The position numbers and the translations under genes were made by a program. This document shows, one piece after another, positions 39,578 through 50,880 of a DNA stretch of 64,000 nucleotides. Position 1 is the stretch's first letter. Every line of letters starts with the position of its first letter. Origin of the DNA: Penicillus capitatus (lineage: Eukaryota; Chlorophyta); the NCBI GenBank assembly GCA_965649825.1, contig OZ287710.1, positions 425,639 to 489,638 of the forward strand, written 5' to 3'. The notes under the pieces are model-generated. The model was not told the DNA's origin. It saw only the letters and a list, made by a program, of their open reading frames with translations, and ran no database searches.

Positions 39578-40813
39578 GTGACGGAAATCCGCCCAAACCC
39601 GTCGCCGGAAGTCCGCCAAGACACTGAACAACGTGGCTTGATACAATCCCTGATGGAAAGTGTTCAAGCGATGCAAGAGGGGCTTATGATACGCGCTGAA
39701 GAACTCGAGGACAGACTTGTCAATAGGCAAGGGAGAATGGAAGAGATTGTAGAGGCCAGCATACTCACTATCGGGCAACGAGTAGAAGCGGTTGAGGATC
39801 GGATGCGAATTCAGCAAGTCGGATGTGAGTCACATCACCCTGAGCCTGAGCCATCGCACGAGAACCAAGAGACAACCGAACGGAAACAGAGTCGACAAAT
39901 ACGTCAGGACTCAGATAAGTGTCGCCCTGGTGAAGCTGTAACTCCACACACTCTAAAAGGCCAGACTCCCACTAGACGCGTTAAGAAGGATGGTCCAACC
40001 ATAAAGAACGTGCACAAGATGTTGCCAAAGCGCAAGGAGAATCTCTCACAGTTCACAGGCATAATGTCGAAGCTGCTCGAATTGATAGATGACCCCGTCA
40101 AGTATGCTACGGCGGCGGAGAGAATCTTTAATATTGCGAACGCACAAATCCAGTCACGTCTGCGTGGATTGCCATGGGGAGATGCAGACATCTGGCCACG
40201 CGTGCAACTGATCATTGACGAATGTCTACAGAAGGAACGGGACAGTCGAGGACACGCCAGGGCCGATGGCAAGCAAAATGTACGTCAAAAAGTTGGACAT
40301 ACCTGCGAGAACTGCGGACGTAAGGACCACTCTAAAAGGGACTGCCCATCAGTCGCAAGAGCTCCCGGACATCAGGATTCTAGAAAGGTCTCCCGGACAA
40401 CACCAGCTCAGGGTCGGAACTCTGCGAGGATGGCGCGCTACAACATCATGCTTGCTATGGAGGACATAGCCGGAAAAATCTATTGTCTGTTGGGTACCGG
40501 GGCCGAGACTAATATTTTCCCAGCCAAGCTGGCGCGTAAACACAATCTAGTGCTCAGGTACGCGAACGTCCAGAGGGTGACCAGCTTCAGCAACCAGACG
40601 ACTAGTACAAGCGGCGAGGTCTGCATGCTGTGTACCCTAGGAAACAAGGGCGCGAAAATACCATTTGTCGTCTGCGAGGGTGTCCAACGTCCTATTCTGG
40701 GACTCCAGGCCCTCCAAGCATTCAAACTGCAGCTCAACTGCGATGAGGACTGCGTGTACGACGACAAAGGCAACAAAATCTTGATCCACAACGTCATTGT
40801 TTCAAAAAACTAA
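39578..40813 (+). CDS. Gag-protease polyprotein fragment of the relic
   Basis: A 411-codon ORF. The N-terminal part has a coiled coil (SLMESVQAMQEGLMIRAEEL) and a capsid-like helical region (RKENLSQFTGIMSKLLELID). Next is a CCHC zinc knuckle, CENCGRKDHSKRDC, and then a retropepsin-like domain with IYCLLGTGAETNIFPAKLAR and the flap/dimer end RPILGLQALQAFKLQL. The active-site triplet is GTG instead of DTG, so the protease lacks its catalytic aspartate. The frame stays open upstream to about 39365 through two TAG codons (39467-39469 and about 39512), which suggests the original Gag began with a Pro/Ser-rich region. Typical of a Ty3-like gag-pol 5' end, now inactive. Confidence 0.72.
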   Translation: MTEIRPNPSPEVRQDTEQRGLIQSLMESVQAMQEGLMIRAEELEDRLVNRQGRMEEIVEASILTIGQRVEAVEDRMRIQQVGCESHHPEPEPSHENQETTERKQSRQIRQDSDKCRPGEAVTPHTLKGQTPTRRVKKDGPTIKNVHKMLPKRKENLSQFTGIMSKLLELIDDPVKYATAAERIFNIANAQIQSRLRGLPWGDADIWPRVQLIIDECLQKERDSRGHARADGKQNVRQKVGHTCENCGRKDHSKRDCPSVARAPGHQDSRKVSRTTPAQGRNSARMARYNIMLAMEDIAGKIYCLLGTGAETNIFPAKLARKHNLVLRYANVQRVTSFSNQTTSTSGEVCMLCTLGNKGAKIPFVVCEGVQRPILGLQALQAFKLQLNCDEDCVYDDKGNKILIHNVIVSKN

Positions 40814-40818
40814 GGTAC

Positions 40819-41386
40819 ATGCCTGTTTTTCAGCAGGCACATGACGACACGCAAGAACCGCAGACAAAACGTTTGGTACTAGTAAAAGCCATCTGGAACG
40901 ACGAGACGCCGCACAAAAAACAGGGAGAAAGACCATCACCTTCACCACTCCAAGTCACGGAATCCATCGATCGGGAGTTATTCCCTTTCAAACAAAACGG
41001 CTGGATTGTCTTCATGGCGGGGAGAAGTTTTGTGCTGGGACCTTCCGGAGCCGCCGCATCATCCTACCCTTCAAGTTTGCCGAGACAACAGAATGGAAGG
41101 CATTTTTCGACTGTACCCACAACAAGAACATCATTCTGCACTTTACTTCGCTTTTGCTTAAGGCCCGTGAACTATGCAAACCTTGCAAAGCTTCGCGCGA
41201 AGAGCATGGGCCACTGTGTTCACAGATAGCTCGGCTGACGACACCGAACGACATATTAGCTCGGGCGCGAGTGACTCGGAAGCAGAAGACACGGCACTAG
41301 TCCGGCGGCTACTAGAAAGACCGAACGCAGAAACGGAACTAAAAATGATCCAAACAACGAAGAACAAAGAAAAAGTTAGGCGATAG
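40819..41386 (+). other. Degenerate downstream ORFs of the relic
   Basis: Two short overlapping ORFs (40819-41229 and 41174-41386) follow the gag-protease ORF. The products (for example FTDSSADDTERHISSGASDS) are not recognised. A segment ELKMIQTTKNKEK is repeated in diverged form about 130 bp later (ELKMIEEAKQRKR), which indicates a local duplication. Confidence 0.35.
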
Positions 41387-42040
41387 AAAGACTGGACGAA
41401 GAACTGATGGAACTATTTCCCGCTACCGAAAGCTGGATGGATGGATCATTGAACCTAATTCACGGGAACTGAAAATGATCGAGGAAGCAAAACAAAGAAA
41501 AAGAGTAAGAGCAAAAATGTAGCAGTAAGACGAATACAAAAACGAAGTTACTCAAAACCACTACACATATTATGCCGGGATGTTCATCATCGATTCCTTT
41601 CATCGCTCAATGGAAATTCAAGTCAAGTTATCGGTCTGTTAGCTCCGATAAATAACATCCGAGAAACAATTCGAAAAGTGATAAGGAATCGTAGATTTCG
41701 AAATGAGAAGCCCGAAGACGAAAAATGTCCAGAATTTTTCGAGGAACTCGAGTATAAAATTGCAACCTGTTCTCTTTGGATCCTTTACGACAAAACAGAG
41801 GGTCGGAAGTTTTCTTGAAGAACTGTTGGGAATAGTGCGGGCCTTGAAGAAATGTTACTTTGTGATCAAGCAAACGGAGATATTCGTTTTTGTTACTTAA
41901 TATAGGCAAACGACCGTAATGCGACGCTACCCTATAAAAGCGTTGTAGATGTACAGATCTTGTCTTTCGTTTGTAAGACTTTACGTTTCAAGGTTTACGT
42001 GCGCCCGCCGTTCAAATTGTTTCCATCTAAAACCTACGCG

Positions 42041-43060
42041 ACACCATTTCGGCAGAGACTGGAGATGGAATGATCGACCTGTGCGAGGCTCTCATTCCGT
42101 TCATTCCTCAACCGGACTCGTCTGTCGAAGCGTCCACCGCAGACAGTTCTGTCGACCAAGGAGACGATCGCAAACTCAAAGATTGACTGGAACCTGAACT
42201 TGAACGCAATCTGGCTCTCAGAGTCAAGCCAGGTGTCCTAAACACCACGTCACAGGGATGTCCTTGACAAATGCGACGTCCCTAGGTCCAACAGTAGACG
42301 TCTTTACCGTCAACGGTCGCGGTGGATTGCATCTGGAAATCCTGATCGAAACGATCGCGAAGGATATGAGTTCACCGTCGGGCCGATGACAGTAGAGTTC
42401 CCGCTTCTCTGACCTCTACCGACATGTGAAACTGAAGGTGATCACAAAAGAGATGAAGGTGTAAAATGTGAGCCATTTGAGGATGCGACGGTGGAAGTGG
42501 CTGCGGACTACGTCGGCGTCGTGGTGGAACTCATGGGCAAACGAAGAGGCACGATGCTGAACATGGCTCCTGGCTTTGGATCTCTTAATGTCCTAAAGAA
42601 TAAGATGCCAACGCGCAGACTCCTGGGTTGAGAAATCATCTGCTGACCGTAACCAAAGACAGTGCCATTCTGCACACGATCTTCTCTGCATTTAACCGGA
42701 ATGCAGAGAACTGCCCCTTCGTGAGAACGGTTCGCTGACAGCTCACGAAACTGGCACAGTTACGGCCTATGCACTGGAAAACTTTCAGAGCCGGGGATAT
42801 TCGTTGTAAACCTGGAGATGGCGTTTACGAAGTCAAGTCGTGGGTGTGCACAACAGAGACTCAGATCTCCGAATTGACATCTGCAAGAAGAAGCATCTAA
42901 CGATACATACTTCGCTGTAAGAGAAGAGGCAACCGTCGTGCTCGATAAAGTCATGGACTTAACACTGGATAAGTCTCTGGAATTCATCAAATCGGATGAA
43001 CTTGTGGAAGTGACGCCCATATCGGTGAGGATTCGTAAAATGCACTTGACGCAGAAGTAA
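42041..43060 (+). pseudogene. TypA/BipA translational GTPase, C-terminal half, decayed
   Basis: Pieces of a plastid/bacterial-type TypA lie in order but in different frames. They are ETGDGMIDLCEALIPFIPQP, LEPELERNLALRVKPG (directly after an in-frame TGA where the family has Arg), VFTVNGRGGLHLEILIETI, then after a shift YEFTVGPMTVEF, CEPFEDATVEVAADYVGVVV with ELMGKRRGTMLNM, RNHLLTVTKDSAILHTIFSA, and finally SLEFIKSDELVEVTPISVRI ending KMHLTQK. At least three frameshifts and several stops break the frame. Domain II is mostly deleted and the G domain is absent. TypA is a ribosome-associated GTPase for stress and plastid translation; a working copy presumably exists elsewhere. Confidence 0.85.
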
Positions 43061-43102
43061 TAGACAGGCTTTGGGTTGTGCTTGATTTTTTTGTGGACAT
43101 TA

Positions 43103-45377
43103 TTAAATCCATTCGTCGAAAACACGTTTAAGTGCTCGTGCCTCGTGGGCGATGGTTTGACCCTCTCCTTGCCCATCACCCGATGCAAGATCTGTTCCAT
43201 GTCTCTGGACAGTGATCAAAAATTCCAGGATCTCTTCACATCGCTCGTCGGACATGAGGAGCATGTGTTTGCTCAGGTGTCGCAGAAGAGATAGAAAGCA
43301 TATCTTTGCATAGTGCCAGGTATGCGCTTCCAGTTTCGATTCGACAGGTTCAAAACTCTTGATCACTCGAGAGATGCCGAAATCGAAGTTGCCTTTGGCG
43401 CAGTAGAGAGTGCCGATGACGAGATTGATGATGCAAAGATGCTGTTGTGCATCTTCTGCATCTGCCTCAGCTTCCTGTTCCTCGACTTGTCGCATGATGT
43501 CCTCGGCCAAAGTTGTCTACCACACCCACTCTATGTCTTTTCGAAGCCGATGGCAGGGTGATACTGACCTGATTGGTGACGATGTAGGAGACACAGAGAT
43601 TGGCTAAGATCACAGGAGTGACGTCTAAGAGATAGCCATCGTAGTGCTTGACGATATCTGCATAGTAGCCGATGGCATCCTCGTATTTCTCCTGCACAAA
43701 GAAGGTATGTGCCACGTTCGTTCGCCACACAAGATGCTCGCTGCAGAGAGCAGACGTCTGAAGAAATAAATGCTCGACAGCACTGTAATGCCCACGCTCA
43801 TAGTGCAAGTGCCCGATTGTCATCAGCACTGTACAGATAGATATTGGAGGCTGTGCTTTGTCTTGTCTATCGAACCTGGTATGTTCGAGTCCACCGAGTT
43901 CTTGTAGAGTTGCTGTGCTTCTCTGCTGCTCTTCTCCTCTATGGCCGTTCTCCAAAATCTTTGCGTCTGTGCCCACTGACGATCATTCAGAGCTCCCAAT
44001 CTCGTGAGGTATTCTTCCGGAGAACTGTCTCTCAGAATCATGGCTTCGATGTACTCAAGGGTTTCCGCACGAACATACTGCTGGACCAGGTCGGGATGGT
44101 TGGAGAGTATTTCTGCGGCGCGGTCGATGAGGCCGATCTCTGGTTGGCAGCAGAGGTAGAGCAGTGTCTCCACGGTGGGCCCTGGAAACGGCGGATTCGC
44201 CATCAAATGCTCCAGTTTCTCGATTGCTGATTGTGGATCTTCTTGCCATTGCAGCAGTGCCGAGTTATAGAGAGTGACCTAGATTCGAATTCATGGAAGC
44301 GTCTGGTGTCAGTGCTTTACCGGATCAACATCGCTCTCATCTCTCGGCGGCATACTCTGTAGCACTTCCTGAGCCGCTTCCCTGTTCTTCAGTTCCATCT
44401 CGATGGCGAATTTGAGATTGAGAGCTTCGATGAGAAAGGAGTCCTTGTCGGAATTGTTCGACATCGGTGCCGTTATGATGTTGCTTTGTTCGACAATTGC
44501 CGCAATGTACTGCAGGGCTGGTCCAAATTCTCGGAGTTCGTAACTGCATATGGCGCAGCCGTATGCATAGAAAGCCTTAAGTACTGTTCTGCAGAATGCC
44601 TCTCTCGAACGAGCATTACCTCAAATCCCACCGTCTCGATCGCCTCCATATACTTCTTTCGCGCTTCTCCATATCTGCCCACCTGAACCGAAACAGAAAA
44701 ATCGAGGAAGCACGTTGTTCACTTAAAGGCACCTTGTAGAGTAACGATCCCTGATTGACAAGTGTCTGGACAGTCGTCTCTTCAGTCAGTTGTTCAAGCA
44801 GACCCCGATACACTGCAACCACTTCGGCTGTCGATCAGCGACACGACTTAGACCACTTTTGATATCGTTCGTCTCGTATGCAACGGCGAGTCTCAGTTGA
44901 CCTGCCGCGGCAGTCTCTTCTTTCAAAGATCCGAGCCCCCGGAAGACCTCGTCGTCATCAGCACCTCCTGCCTATGACGAACGATGCGGCGAAGCTCAGC
45001 GAGGAATAGAGATGACCAACTTTGAAGAGGCATTGTGCGTAGTTGATGCGATAGTCCAGATTGCCGGGGCAGATATGCATCAGCTGTGCATACCTGGTCG
45101 ACAAATAAGAAAGGTCCTCGTGAGGCTCTCGTCCTACCGTTGTGTGGCTTCGTCGTACTGCTCTCGTGCATAGTAGCAGTAAGCCAGCAATGAGAGAAAA
45201 GCTCGACACTTGGGGCGTTCCTGCGCAGCCTCGCGTCAAATTGAAGTCGTCAATCACGACATCGACCTGAAGAGCCTCAAGCAAAACAGTAATGGCAGGC
45301 TCATACGTCTCATCCCGAAGCCATTCGTAGACGACTCGTGTGAAATGACCGTCTCTTATGTGGCCACCCAACAGCAT
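43103..45377 (-). CDS. IFT70: Intraflagellar transport protein IFT70 (TTC30)
   Basis: A TPR protein starting MLLGGHIRDGHFTRVVYEWL, the typical IFT70 opening (.. DGxFTxxVYxxLRD). Following parts are YAQLMHICPGNLDYRINYAQ, VILANLCVSYIVTNQ and, at the C-terminus, CIINLVIGTLYCAKGNFDFG with ISRVIKSFEPVESKLEAHTW and YAKICFLSLLRHLSKHMLLM. The last block is nearly invariant in the family. IFT70 belongs to the IFT-B1 core and is needed for tubulin polyglutamylation and ciliary assembly. Six or more introns of 45-60 nt. The middle TPRs are encoded by several exons and splice cleanly, so the gene is probably functional although it sits between pseudogenes. Only 42 bp separate its stop from the TypA remnant. 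Confidence 0.9.
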
Positions 45378-45437
45378 ACTTTACAACAGTCTTTCGGCGG
45401 TCACTTCTGATCATCCGTTATTTATTTTCATTTCGTA

Positions 45438-45900
45438 CACTCTTCATTTAGACAGAAGTCAAACGACTCAAACATCGATCGTATTCCTTCTCGCTGCCAT
45501 CGAACAGTCCATCCATGTAGCCCGACAACACGGGACGCAACAAGCGCCAGAGAGATGACATGATCAATGTTACGATTGGAGGTCCGAGTTCCAGATGCAT
45601 AGCCTTCTGTCACGCACCAATAACGTCCAGACGATGGCCAGCACCGTCTCTCTTCTCTATCTGCGCCGCCACCTCGTTCACAGGTCCTCTGTCACATCAT
45701 CCCAATAGTAGAGACGACAGGAAAATGCAGATCTCTTTGACGATGCCAAAGAAATCGATGTGCTGTTGGGAATGCAGCAGGTCGATGCAGTATGACTGGA
45801 TGGTGACGATTTCGCATTTCTGGGCTTCCCATGACGGCAGGGTTATCGTGCAGGGGACATGAATCCGAGATTCCGAATCTCCCGAGAACTAGCTCTAAGC
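45438..45900 (-). pseudogene. Unidentified gene fragment with two in-frame TGA codons
   Basis: On the minus strand one frame gives natural-looking protein sequence interrupted by two TGA codons. It reads TITLPSWEAQKCEIVTIQSY and HIDFFGIVKEICIFLSSLLL, then TGA, then RGPVNEVAAQIEKRDGAGHR, then TGA, then SSLWRLLRPVLSGYMDGLFD ending YDRCLSRLTSV. The frame fits the same strand as IFT70 and lies just upstream of it. I do not recognise the family; helical, ARM-like content is possible. The TGAs are not removed by an obvious intron, so decay is the simplest reading, though an unrecognised small intron around each cannot be excluded. Confidence 0.4.
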
Positions 45901-46009
45901 GAAACGCAGCGGGCAATTTGATTCTTGGGACCGCCGTCCGGGGGGCGATGACGGCACTTGGAGACTAGGTTCTGCTCGTCCACCGAATGTCGTGCTCACT
46001 AGGTGCCTC

Positions 46010-47460
46010 ATGGCATCGCTTTCCGATGACAAGCATCGATTCCACTGTAAGAAGCCGAGAGTGTATGTCGCTGACGGACGCCTGAAAGAGATGTTAGAGA
46101 GAGGCCCGCCGAATCTCTTTCTAGCCTATCGTCCATCGCCCTGGCTCCTGAATTCTCATTTGATGACCGTGGCTGGAGTCGCTGGAGTCGCTGGAGTCGC
46201 TGGAGGTCACATTCCTCCCAGTGTCGGTTTATAGATACCGATGCTGATCTTCAGTACTGCGTCGAATGGGAAGTGATTGTTACGAGCGTTGGTTGGTGAC
46301 GATGCCAGATGGTGGGACTATTGGATTGGATTGGTTTGCCGATTACAATGAGGAAGACAGATGATCACCAACACCTCCCATTGTCCTGGTCATGCATGGA
46401 CTGACAGGTTTTACTCGGTAGAAGATCGATGCGACGTTAAGTGTGTTCTCCATCAGGTGGCAGTCATGAAGGGTACTATCGATGGATGTGCTACGCAGCA
46501 TATGAGCACAAATGAAGATCAGTCTGTTTCATCAACTGCCTGGCTGTAATGGGGTGTCTTCGACATTTCCTAAGGGATGCAGTCCTGTCGTTATAGAAGA
46601 TGTCTACACCGTCATTGATGAGATCAAATAGTTCAATGGGGTATGGGATGGCCTAGTGGTCTGATGGATTGTTTGTGCACGGAGTGTTCTCTGGCGCCTT
46701 TATTCGCAGCGGCGTATTCTCTTGGCAGCTTGATGTTGTGTAAGTACTTGGAGAAAATGAGAGTGGAGAAGGAAGTCGATGACAAGGGGCGGTGATGGTG
46801 AGCAATCCGTGTTGTGCGTTCTCGTCACAGAACAGAATCAGCAAGCCGTTGGCCATTCCTTAGCTGTTTAACCTCGTTCTCACCTATAGGTATGTTCGTT
46901 CGATCATGCAGATCTGCTGTCGTCGAACACACTGTTTCAGATTGCGTTCCTATGCCAATGAGCACAGAGATGACTTTGGCGAAGTTGAGACCGGTATGGC
47001 AGAGAATGTGAAGAAATGAAGGACGATTAAAGATCTTGGAGAAGCCACTGTTTGTCAGCTATTTGATTTCCTTCATTTGATGAGTATATTGCCGTCGTGG
47101 GTCGGGTCAGTTTCACATACCGAATATCCGAACGAAATCTCTTATTCTCGTAGCAGAGCATGACCAATTTATTGGGCAAAGTACCGATCACTCGATTTCT
47201 TTCTTGATAGATAGCTTTCTTCAGGAACATGGAAATCAAACAATGCCTTGAAAACGACAATACAGCACTTGCTGTCACATCGCATGGCGGCCATGTTGCC
47301 TTTCACTAAGGTTTGCTTATAGAGTCTGTAGCAGTGAAAGGGAACGTTCGTTCAGGACTGTGGCCGTTTGGCCGAGCGTGGATGGAAGACACGACTATGC
47401 ATATTTTCAAGAGTTGTCTCCAAACGTCCATCTCTTAATCTGTTTTACCTAAGTGCCGGC
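46010..47460 (+). pseudogene. Alpha/beta hydrolase (EMB8/ABHD1-3-like), damaged
   Basis: The start exon (MASLSDDKHRFHCKKPRVYV) leads to FLAYRPSPWLLNSHLMTVAG, then, after an intron, VTMPDGGTIGLDWFADYNEE, PTPPIVLVMHGLTG, GSHEGYYRWMCYAAYEHK, GCNGVSSTFPKGC, the nucleophile region PLFAAAYSLGSLMLCKYLGE and, near the end, LAVTSHGGHVAFH with WPFGRAWMEDT. All are hallmarks of the EMB8/YheT group of hydrolases. However the reading frame has a TGA after NEEDR (about 46363), a second TGA exactly where the family has Trp (after YEHK, about 46513), and a one-base deletion just after it (NC-RGCNGV). These breaks are not explained by introns. I call it a pseudogene; the catalytic Ser and His codons themselves remain. 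Confidence 0.65.
46172..46204 (+). repeat. 9-bp tandem repeat (GCTGGAGTC)n in hydrolase exon
   Basis: Three and a half copies of GCTGGAGTC encode AGVAGVAGVAG in the first exon of the hydrolase; the in-frame expansion is not part of the family. Confidence 0.85.
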
Positions 47461-48075
47461 AGCAGTCTACTATCCGCATGATTTATTTCTTTTGTGGCAT
47501 ATCCAAGCAGAACTACTCATTGAGGAGATGTGTCGTCCACTTCACAGGCGAGACTTCGAGAAAATATCATTAATTTTTGAAACGAGATATTGTTGTTAGA
47601 TTATGGATTGTTACTCGTGGGCGCTATCATCCACCACGCTTCAACCGCAGACGACTGGTACGAAGAGAATCTAGCGAAGGGTAATCGAGTGTGAAAAGAA
47701 CTCACGTTGTACTGGACGAGACAAACGGACTGACGAATGGCCATACGGAGGATGACCCGTATTCTTGGTGTCGACAGGAGGAACCTAGCAATCGAATCGA
47801 TGCGTCGGCTCCTTTCAGCAAAGCGCGTGTTTACTGTCTCCGTCGACGTGGTCAAGAGAGACGCTGTGCAAAGAAGGCATAAGACGATGCAGGACACGCG
47901 ATCCACGGATACCAGCCTCGTGTTCGCTTGCATTGTCGCAGATGAAAAGCCATCTTTGTTACACTCTTCAGCGAGAAAGACGATACACTATTCACCAGGA
48001 ACGATTTCTCTCTTAAATCGACACTATTTACAGCTTCCGCCTTCGATTCCCTGTCCTTGGACTCCAATCCATCTC
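47461..48075. other. Interval without a recognisable gene
   Basis: An open plus-strand frame at 47737-48210 (MAIRRMTRILGVDRRNLAIE at its start) and a minus-strand frame at 47601-47933 are both possible exons, but neither translation shows a known motif. The first 65 residues of the plus frame look protein-like; a decayed or fast-evolving gene is possible. Confidence 0.3.
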
Positions 48076-48462
48076 CTACTCTTCTTTCTTCTTGAGACCG
48101 CGTTCGACAGCCAGATCGTCGTACGGCAGTTGTCTGGGTATAACATGGGCACGCGAGGCTGGATCGTACCAGTCCACAATCGCATATCCGATGACGAACA
48201 GAGACATTGATGCTGCAAAGCTGGCTATGGCCTTCAGAGGTGTGACGCGTCCGTAGTCCGTTACCCCACAGTCGTCCAACACGCGTTCCGGATGCGCAGT
48301 TCCGTCATACCAGAATTCGTCGTCTTCCAGTATCAAGGGCTTTGTTGGAGGAACTTCGGGAGGCGGCTGGTGACCAACAGTACCTCCACGGACGGGCAGT
48401 GCCCAACGAGCAGCGGAGAGACGACTGGCGAGTGAACGCAGATTTCCGATGCGTAGTGCCAT
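48076..48462 (-). CDS. NDUFB8: Mitochondrial complex I subunit NDUFB8
   Basis: A single-exon gene of 128 codons from the ATG at 48462. The leader ALRIGNLRSLASRLSAARWA is basic and free of acid, as for mitochondrial import. The body reads KPLILEDDEFWYDGTAHPER, which aligns with the plant NDUFB8 block (KPL..NDE..W..GTA.PE), followed by one membrane helix (IASFAASMSLFVIGYAIVDW) and a C-terminal IPRQLPYDDLAVERGLKKKE, again matching plants (PYDNL..ELG). NDUFB8 is an accessory subunit in the membrane arm of complex I. A frame upstream of this ATG reads a run of valines from the (GAC)n repeat and is probably 5' UTR. Confidence 0.82.
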   Translation of the reverse strand: MALRIGNLRSLASRLSAARWALPVRGGTVGHQPPPEVPPTKPLILEDDEFWYDGTAHPERVLDDCGVTDYGRVTPLKAIASFAASMSLFVIGYAIVDWYDPASRAHVIPRQLPYDDLAVERGLKKKEE

Positions 48463-48478
48463 GATGAACAAAATGGTA

Positions 48479-48505
48479 ACGACGACGACGACGACGACGA
48501 CGACG
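48479..48505. repeat. (GAC)n microsatellite in NDUFB8 5' region
   Basis: About nine trinucleotide units directly upstream of the NDUFB8 start. Read in frame on the minus strand it would give poly-Val fused to the gene, which argues that the start is the downstream ATG. Confidence 0.9.
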
Positions 48506-48558
48506 ATGTCGATCCCATACGATGGCATTTGTTAACGGACCGCATCTTTGGCGTGATC

Positions 48559-50745
<2,187 letters not shown>

Positions 50746-50880
50746 TGCAAACGGGAGCGCGTCAACATGATAATATAGGACAAGGCGTGCCGTTTGCCTT
50801 CGAGTTCGGTGTCATAGAGAGCTGGCGAATACATGAGGGCTCTCGCTGTTTGTACGACAAGTTTTTTGATTCTGCCACTA

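Larger units (their letters stand above)
39363..42040 (+). mobile_element. Retroelement relic (gag-protease, no reverse transcriptase)
   Basis: The region joins a Pro-rich gag start, a nucleocapsid zinc knuckle and an aspartic-protease-like domain, then degrades into A/T-rich, stop-rich sequence. No reverse transcriptase, RNase H or integrase motif was seen in any frame between 40800 and 42040. A TATA-like CCTATAAAAG at about 41930 and a similar CTATAAAGG at 39361 may be LTR promoter remnants, but I could not match two LTRs. The left edge coincides with the break in the oxidase gene and the right edge runs into the TypA pseudogene, which fits an old insertion into a decaying region. Limits are approximate. 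Confidence 0.6.

Noticed and set aside
40800-42040. Reverse transcriptase, RNase H or integrase of the retroelement
   Set aside because: No YxDD-type motif, catalytic acid triad or zinc-binding HHCC pattern was seen in any frame.
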